Source: a bacterium (GTDB taxonomy: Bacteria; Patescibacteriota; Minisyncoccia; Moranbacterales; UBA2206). Taken from it: DNA of 49,443 nt. The notes below the pieces were generated by a model. That model was not told where the DNA came from and made no database searches. It saw only the letters and a list, made by a program, of their open reading frames with translations. The stretch covers positions 1 through 49,443 of the forward strand of contig JAKQLJ010000017.1 in assembly GCA_029567195.1 (NCBI GenBank), in the 5' to 3' direction. A program made the translations under genes and the position numbers. Numbering within the stretch: the first letter of the stretch is position 1; every line of letters starts with the position of its first letter. Positions 43,362 through 49,443 of the stretch are shown in pieces.

Positions 43362-43628
43362 ATGTATAAGATATATGTGTTGTTTTTTAATAAAAACGTT
43401 TATACCAGAATGACATCGGATTTAAGCAGAAGAACCAAAGAGCATCAGAGAGGTAAGGTAAGATCAACAAGAAACAAGGGGAAATTTGTTGCTAAAGTAA
43501 TAGAAGAGTGTGGAGACAGAAAAATAGCCAGGAAAAGAGAGAAATATTGGAAATCAGGTTGCGGGAAAGAAAAATTAAAAAAACTATATAGCGGGGTGGA
43601 GCAGTCTGGTAGCTCGCGTGGCTCATAA
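43362..43628 (+). CDS. GIY-YIG nuclease-like ORF running into tRNA-fMet
   Basis: 88 codons. MYKIYVLFFNKNVYTRMTSDLSRRTKEHQRGK...KIARKREKYWKSGCGKEKLKKL follows the GIY-YIG single-domain family (R..EH, A..RE.....KSG). However, the second motif, normally YIG, reads YTR here, so activity is doubtful. The last 13 residues (YSGVEQSGSSRGS) are coded by the tRNA-fMet gene. It sits exactly between the broken and the intact copies of tRNA-fMet, as if it entered the tRNA gene and restored a working copy at its 3' end. Confidence 0.7.
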   Translation: MYKIYVLFFNKNVYTRMTSDLSRRTKEHQRGKVRSTRNKGKFVAKVIEECGDRKIARKREKYWKSGCGKEKLKKLYSGVEQSGSSRGS

Positions 43629-43663
43629 CCACGAGGTCCTGGGTTCAAATCCCAGCCCCGCAA
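43590..43663 (+). tRNA. Initiator tRNA-Met (anticodon CAT)
   Basis: GCGGGG/CCCCGC acceptor with a mismatched first pair (A1-A72), GGAGCAG...GGTAGCTC D-arm, CGTGG/CCACG anticodon stem with CTCATAA and T-arm CTGGGTTCAAATCCCAG. The 1-72 mismatch and D-arm identify the initiator. Confidence 0.9.
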
Positions 43664-43725
43664 CATTTTTATAAAATATAAAACATACGGTGTGTTTTTG
43701 TTTCTTTTTGCGTTACATAAAAAAT

Positions 43726-43777
43726 GCCGGCGTAGCTCAGTTTCGGCCATAGGCCGACCAGCCTATGGCTGGGGTTA
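43726..43777 (+). pseudogene. Partial copy of tRNA-Met/Ile2 with palindromes in the D-loop
   Basis: GCCGGCGTAGCTCAGTT equals the start of the tRNA at 43792. The D-loop then holds two abutting palindromes (TCGGCC-ATA-GGCCGA and CCAGCC-TAT-GGCTGG), after which GGTTA resumes and the match ends. Confidence 0.82.
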
Positions 43778-43791
43778 TAAATTTGTATAAT

Positions 43792-43865
43792 GCCGGCGTA
43801 GCTCAGTTGGTTAGAGCGATGGACTCATAAGCCATAGGTCAGAGGTTCAAATCCTCTCGCCGGTA
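43792..43865 (+). tRNA. tRNA-Met elongator or tRNA-Ile2 (anticodon CAT)
   Basis: Acceptor GCCGGCG/CGCCGGT, loop CTCATAA, T-arm AGAGGTTCAAATCCTCT. The anticodon stem ATGGA/GCCAT has one A-G mismatch. CAT serves either Met or lysidine-modified Ile2; I cannot decide. Confidence 0.88.
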
Positions 43866-43876
43866 CTAAAATTTTT

Positions 43877-43926
43877 TAGGGGCGTAGCCCCGACGTAAAA
43901 ATTCTCTACCTGTCGGCAGACAGGCT
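43877..43926. repeat. Two short palindromes between tRNAs
   Basis: GGGGCGTAGCCCC (43879-43891) and CCTGTC-GGCA-GACAGG (43910-43925). Confidence 0.6.
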
Positions 43927-43933
43927 TTGGAAT

Positions 43934-44056
43934 TAACGGGACAAGCAGTTGATTGTGTATGGACTGGTAGCTCAGTTGGTTAGAGCGTCCGCCTGTCACG
44001 CGGAAGGTCGCGAGTTCGAGTCTCGTCCAGTCCGCGATTAACTGCTTGTCCCGTTA
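43934..44056 (+). other. Inverted repeat enclosing tRNA-Asp
   Basis: TAACGGGACAAGCAGTT (43934-43950) and its exact complement AACTGCTTGTCCCGTTA (44040-44056), with three further pairs inward, would place tRNA-Asp in the loop of a stem of about 20 pairs. Confidence 0.8.
43961..44034 (+). tRNA. tRNA-Asp (anticodon GTC)
   Basis: Acceptor GGACTGG/CCAGTCC, anticodon stem TCCGC/GCGGA with CTGTCAC, T-arm GCGAGTTCGAGTCTCGT, discriminator G. Confidence 0.95.
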
Positions 44057-44086
44057 GTTGAGCAAAGTGAAACTTTACGGGGTCCA

Positions 44087-44166
44087 TCTTAGCAGGTCGA
44101 GGGTTCCCTGCCCGCCAATGGCTTTGCCGAAGGCGAAGGCAGGCGGGGAGTCCCTTCGCTCCCGCA
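44087..44166 (+). pseudogene. 3' tRNA fragment with a palindrome in the T-loop
   Basis: AGCAGGTCGAGGGTTC and GAGTCCCTTCGCTCCCGCA together form a normal T-arm and acceptor 3' strand. Between them, inside the T-loop, lie about 40 bases with arms CCTGCCCGCC / GGCAGGCGGG and an inner GCC..GGC hairpin. The 5' half is absent and tRNA identity is unknown. Confidence 0.75.
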
Positions 44167-44170
44167 CAAA

Positions 44171-44202
44171 TAAAACAGCCTCAAAAAGGGCTGTTTTTTG
44201 AT
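44171..44202 (+). terminator. Terminator after the tRNA cluster
   Basis: AAAACAGCC / GGCTGTTTTTTG stem. Confidence 0.75.
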
Positions 44203-44298
44203 CAGTAAAATCCTTGCAAAATGATGTCAGAAGAGCTATAATTATGTAGTAATCACGCCAAAAAAGACGGGATTAAAGGACGAAAATAAACAATAAAT

Positions 44299-44670
44299 AT
44301 GACATTGGGAGCTTACATTTGGGGAATGCGCCTCTTAGCTTTTTTATCCCTTTTGGCTTTTGGAGCAGTTCTGATTTATGTTAATCCGGAAGAAACAGGC
44401 GCCGGGGGGAAGGCTATTTTTTATTTAACTCTCGGATTATTTCTGGGCGGTTTTCTAAATATGTTTCTGTTGCTTCTGAGACGAAAAATGATTGGAAATG
44501 ATGTGGCCATAGAAAATGCCGGACTTAGTTTTCGGCAGGGGTTTCTTTTGTCTATTCTTGTTATCGGACTTTTGATTTTGCAAAGCTTCAGAATGCTGGT
44601 CTGGTGGGACGGTCTTTTGGCGGTAGCCGCCGTATTTTTAGTCGAATTATATTTTTTATCAAGAAGTTGA
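44299..44670 (+). CDS. Small membrane protein, four helices
   Basis: 123 residues with four predicted membrane helices (about 8-28, 38-60, 77-97 and 100-120) and a short acidic loop after the first (NPEETGAGG). No enzymatic motif. It precedes gyrB by 41 bases and may share its transcript. The function is unknown. Confidence 0.65.
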   Translation: MTLGAYIWGMRLLAFLSLLAFGAVLIYVNPEETGAGGKAIFYLTLGLFLGGFLNMFLLLLRRKMIGNDVAIENAGLSFRQGFLLSILVIGLLILQSFRMLVWWDGLLAVAAVFLVELYFLSRS

Positions 44671-44696
44671 GACGTTAACAAGGTTTAATAGTTTAA

Positions 44697-46748
<2,052 letters not shown>

Positions 46749-46780
46749 AAATAATAAAATCAGATAGTCTTATCATACGA

Positions 46781-46807
46781 AAAACCCCGCTCAAGCGGGG
46801 TTTTTAG
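46781..46807 (+). terminator. Terminator after gyrB
   Basis: AAAAACCCCGC-TCAA-GCGGGGTTTTT. Confidence 0.9.
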
Positions 46808-46814
46808 CGCTTTC

Positions 46815-46846
46815 TTTATCTATATTTGATATCAAATATAGATAAA
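46815..46846. promoter_or_regulatory. 32-base perfect palindrome, candidate operator
   Basis: TTTATCTATATTTGAT followed by its exact complement. Its core ATATTTGATATCAAATAT is repeated at 47074-47091 over the start of the next gene. Confidence 0.6.
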
Positions 46847-47025
46847 AATATATTATGAAAAAAGCTTTAAAAAAATAAATAGATCCAGGAAGGCAAGTAA
46901 GCGGCTCAGCATAAAAAATATGCCTAAGAACACCATTATTGTCTTTATGAATTGAGAAAAATTAGAGTTGATAATAATATAAAAAAATAAATAGCAAACA
47001 GTTGTGGATAACTTATAAATTTTTC
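46847..47025. other. Short gene-free stretch
   Basis: AT-rich, no gene seen; a track ORF on the minus strand here has no ribosome site. Confidence 0.4.
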
Positions 47026-47054
47026 TTGTTGACAACCGTTAAAAATGATATAAT
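47026..47054 (+). promoter_or_regulatory. Promoter of the HTH-FN3 gene
   Basis: TTGTTG, 17 bases, TATAAT; start of transcription near 47061. Confidence 0.55.
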
Positions 47055-47073
47055 TTAACCAGAATTTAAGGAG

Positions 47074-47091
47074 ATATTTGATATCAAATAT
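47074..47091 (+). promoter_or_regulatory. Palindrome between ribosome site and start codon
   Basis: ATATTTGATATCAAATAT, perfect, directly after AAGGAG and ending in the AT of the ATG. It could be a DNA operator or an RNA hairpin that limits translation. Confidence 0.6.
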
Positions 47092-48196
47092 GAGCTTTAA
47101 TGAAGCTAAAAAAGAGACGAAAATAAATGATGAGCTCTTGCCTCTTTCTGAGGCCTCAAAAATATCCGGATACACTCCGGAATATTTAAATTCCCTTTCC
47201 CGAAAAGGGATGCTTAAGGCAAAAAAAATTGGGAGGAATTGGCATACCACTTTTCAGTGGCTGGATGACTATCTTGTATCCATCGGAAAGAAGGATAAGG
47301 CGGAGAAAAGTGGAGAGGTTTTCAGGGCCGATATTTCGGGAGAAAAATCCGTTCAGGAAACAGATCAAAAAGCCGTTTCGGAAATGGTCAATAAGGATAT
47401 TGAAGAAAAGAAATTTTTAACCGACAAGTCGGAAAAACTAAAAATTGCCGGATTGCCAAAAAAAGATAACCAAGGTTTTTTTATGAAAGTAATGGCCGGA
47501 TCATTTTCTGCCCTGGTGGTGGTTCCTCTGATTTTTATTTTCATTTACACAGCCAAAGTTTTCATAGACCAGAGAAATTTTAATTTGGAAAAATTGGCGC
47601 TGGTCAATGACAGTCCAAATGGAATAGTTTTTAACGAAAATACTTTGGATGGAAAAAATGGCAAAGAGGAATATTCGGGAGAAGTCCGGGGGGAAGAAAC
47701 TTCAGAAGCGGACGAGCAAGCAAAAAAATCCGGAATACTTTTGGCGAGTGAAAATTTCAAAGCCAACCAAGTGAGTCTTTCCGGAGCGGTGGTGCTGGCG
47801 GCGGAAGACGACAATCGGCCGCTGGAAATTTCCGACATCAAATCTGAATCATTTGTTTCTGCCAAAAAAGACAATGCCGGAGGTTCAGAGGAAGTGAAGC
47901 TGGTGGTTTCCTGGAAAACAAATAAGCTGGCAATGTCTGAAATTGAATATTCTAAAAATAACGGACAAGATACAAAAAATTTGAAAGAACAATCTTACGG
48001 ATTCAATCACGCCGTGGTTGTTACCAAAATCAATCCCAGAACTTCCTATACTTATTCCATAAAAGTTCGCGACCATTGGGGAAACGAAATCGACTCCGGC
48101 AGATATGGAGTGTTTACCACTTCCAAGCCTACTTCTATTTTTGATGTCATCTCGGAAGAAATAAATGAAATTTTCGGGTGGGCGATAAACAGATAA
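47090..48196 (+). CDS. Membrane-anchored protein with N-terminal HTH and C-terminal FN3-like domain
   Basis: 368 residues from ATG 47090 (AAGGAG upstream; the track TTG 47078 lies inside the palindrome). Residues about 15-65 form an excisionase/MerR-type helix-turn-helix (LLPLSEASKISGYTPEYLNSLSRKGMLKAKKIGRNWHT). A charged linker follows, then one membrane helix (about 145-168), and outside a low-complexity stretch and a fibronectin type III-like domain (VKLVVSWKTNKLAMSEIEY...TSYTYSIKVRDHWG). This is the layout of a one-protein membrane sensor-regulator. It is followed by a large surface protein gene that it might control; that is inference. Confidence 0.75.
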   Translation: MSFNEAKKETKINDELLPLSEASKISGYTPEYLNSLSRKGMLKAKKIGRNWHTTFQWLDDYLVSIGKKDKAEKSGEVFRADISGEKSVQETDQKAVSEMVNKDIEEKKFLTDKSEKLKIAGLPKKDNQGFFMKVMAGSFSALVVVPLIFIFIYTAKVFIDQRNFNLEKLALVNDSPNGIVFNENTLDGKNGKEEYSGEVRGEETSEADEQAKKSGILLASENFKANQVSLSGAVVLAAEDDNRPLEISDIKSESFVSAKKDNAGGSEEVKLVVSWKTNKLAMSEIEYSKNNGQDTKNLKEQSYGFNHAVVVTKINPRTSYTYSIKVRDHWGNEIDSGRYGVFTTSKPTSIFDVISEEINEIFGWAINR

Positions 48197-48241
48197 AAAA
48201 GTTTTCATAAACCAACAAGGAAAAAAACAAAATCAAAAACC

Positions 48242-49443
48242 GTGAAAATAAATTTTCAAAATAAAATAATCACATTTATTTTCGCCCTGGTGGTGGCGCT
48301 TGAAGGTGCCAGCTTGCTTTTTGATTTTTCTCTGGCGCAAATTGTTCCCCTGGCCACTCCGAGAAAAATTGATATTTCCGCTCACATCATCAATAACGAA
48401 AACAGGGAAATCAGTAATGGGGAATATGAAATTCGTTTTGCTGTTTATAGCATCAACCGAGAAACAGTCGATCCGTATCCGTCAAACACCGATGCCCGCC
48501 TTTGGGAAGAAACCCAGACTGTGTTCATAAAAGACGGAATCCTGAGAGCATATCTTGGAACGGTTTCTCCTCTTCCCACTGGTTTGAATTTTTCCAGCGG
48601 AGAATATTATTTGGGAATCAGAATCGGCCAAGACAGCGAGATGGTGCCAAGAAAAAAAATCGGCGCTGTTCCCTTGGCGATTGACGCCCTGAGCATTGGC
48701 GGAGCGACAGTGGGAACGGCGGAAGGAAATCTGATAAAACTGGGCACCGGAGGCAAGGTGGACATCTCCATGTTGCCCACCGGAAAATCCGGAAAAAAAT
48801 TAGTTTTGGCCAATGATCCGCGGCTGGAAGAAAGCGAAGCAGAAATAGAAATTTCCGGAAGCTACAGCTACATTGACGCTTCCGGATCAGAATTGACACT
48901 GAATGCGATTAACCTAACCAGCGATGTGACTGGAATTTTAGGAATAGCCAATGGCGGAACGGGACTGAGTTCATATGCCGCCGGAGATATGACATATTAT
49001 TCTTCCGGAAATTCTTTTTCTAAAATTTCTATCGGAAACGTCGGAGAAGTTTTAACTATTGTTGGCGGTGTTCCTTCCTGGCAACCGTCAACTTCCGGAA
49101 TTTCCGGAACAGGAGTAGTCGGCCATATAACTTATTGGAGCGGAACTTCCGCTATAACTTATGATTCTAACGGCAGTTTTTATTGGGACTCAACCAATAA
49201 TCGTTTAGGCATCGGCACCACCAACCCAGTTCAAAAATTGGATGTTTCAGGAAAAATCGCCCTAAACGGCACAACAGTAGCTTATCTTCCAACCAATGTG
49301 ACAGGAACGCTGGTTTTGGGAAACGGCGGAACAAACTTATTAAGCGGGGCTAATTACAATACTTTTGTGGGACTAAATTCTGGAAGCGCCAACACCACCG
49401 GAAACAATAATATTGCTGTTGGCTATAATTCTCTTTATTCCAA
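48242..49443 (+). CDS. Large secreted surface / tail-fibre-like protein (partial, runs off the window)
   Basis: Not in the ORF track because no stop is reached. GTG 48242 is followed by a signal peptide (IITFIFALVVALEGASLLFDFSLAQ), then about 370 codons without a stop. A beta-rich N-domain (DISAHIINNENREISNGEYEIRFAVYS, then AYLGTVSPLPTGLNF and VPRKKIGAVPLAIDA) is typical of exported CPR proteins. Then come low-complexity Gly/Ser/Thr repeats, a fibre motif NNRLGIGTTNPVQKLDVSGKI, and the first YadA-like head repeats (NTFVGLNSGSANTTGNNNIAVGYNSL). Likely a long adhesin for host contact. Length and C-terminus are unknown. Confidence 0.85.
   Translation, partial: MKINFQNKIITFIFALVVALEGASLLFDFSLAQIVPLATPRKIDISAHIINNENREISNGEYEIRFAVYSINRETVDPYPSNTDARLWEETQTVFIKDGILRAYLGTVSPLPTGLNFSSGEYYLGIRIGQDSEMVPRKKIGAVPLAIDALSIGGATVGTAEGNLIKLGTGGKVDISMLPTGKSGKKLVLANDPRLEESEAEIEISGSYSYIDASGSELTLNAINLTSDVTGILGIANGGTGLSSYAAGDMTYYSSGNSFSKISIGNVGEVLTIVGGVPSWQPSTSGISGTGVVGHITYWSGTSAITYDSNGSFYWDSTNNRLGIGTTNPVQKLDVSGKIALNGTTVAYLPTNVTGTLVLGNGGTNLLSGANYNTFVGLNSGSANTTGNNNIAVGYNSLYS

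Overview
The window reads as a chromosomal piece of a Patescibacteria (Candidate Phyla Radiation, CPR) bacterium, most likely Parcubacteria-like. This rests on AT-rich DNA, the standard code with TGA used as a stop, tRNAs without encoded CCA, a compact type IV pilus locus coding PilM-N-O-B-T-C-D plus many pseudopilins, a ClpC next to ComF, TrmB-type regulators, GxxExxY and four-helix-bundle genes, and giant secreted surface proteins. The lineage is inference; there is no rRNA in the window.

Layout. 0.1-2.6 kb: ECF sigma factor, tRNA-Glu and two orphan small genes separated by two related minus-strand coding relics. 2.7-9.3 kb: esterase, GT4 glycosyltransferase, a GxxExxY gene inside inverted repeats, recG, murI, tRNA-Arg plus a partial tRNA-Arg copy carrying a palindrome, and a membrane protein. 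9.4-11.8 kb: two tRNA-Ser genes and a two-gene restriction-modification system whose nuclease partner resembles the PabI restriction glycosylases. 12-15 kb: a secreted beta-helix/FN3/LysM protein and a TrmB-like regulator. 15.1-19.3 kb: the most unusual region, with a promoter-driven putative structured RNA followed by an operon-like array of small unknown genes. Each gene or gene group is followed by the same composite element, an AAAACTTCGC motif joined to a hairpin whose outer arms are conserved (CTCTCTAAAA / TTTTAGAGGG) while its inner sequence changes but stays paired.

19.4-25 kb: ECF-S-like membrane protein, MlaC-like exported protein, tRNA-Pro, a small unknown protein, comF (apparently without a standard start codon) and clpC. 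25-37.9 kb: type IV pilus and competence-type machinery (PilM, PilN, PilO, PilB, a CheY-like receiver, PilT, PilC, two tandem pilins, prepilin peptidase and five minor-pilin-like proteins). 38-43 kb: ligA, a four-helix-bundle gene between inverted repeats, gatC and gatA with repeat tracts at their edges, and a possible HEPN-like membrane protein. 43-44.2 kb: tRNA cluster (initiator Met, Met/Ile2 and Asp) with a GIY-YIG-like ORF and three tRNA fragments that carry short palindromes in their loop regions. 44.3-49.4 kb: small membrane protein, gyrB, a membrane-anchored HTH-FN3 protein with a palindrome over its start codon, and the beginning of a large surface protein cut by the window end.

Themes. 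Short palindromes have entered both genes (recG, ligA and the GT4 gene, always in frame) and tRNA fragments. Two small accessory genes (GxxExxY and four-helix bundle) sit in inverted-repeat frames that abut or overlap neighbouring stop and start codons. Several genes (the methyltransferase, the ECF-S-like gene, ligA, perhaps murI) have a -10 box 6-7 bases before the ATG and are probably leaderless. All functional calls come from reading motifs by eye; no database search was possible.
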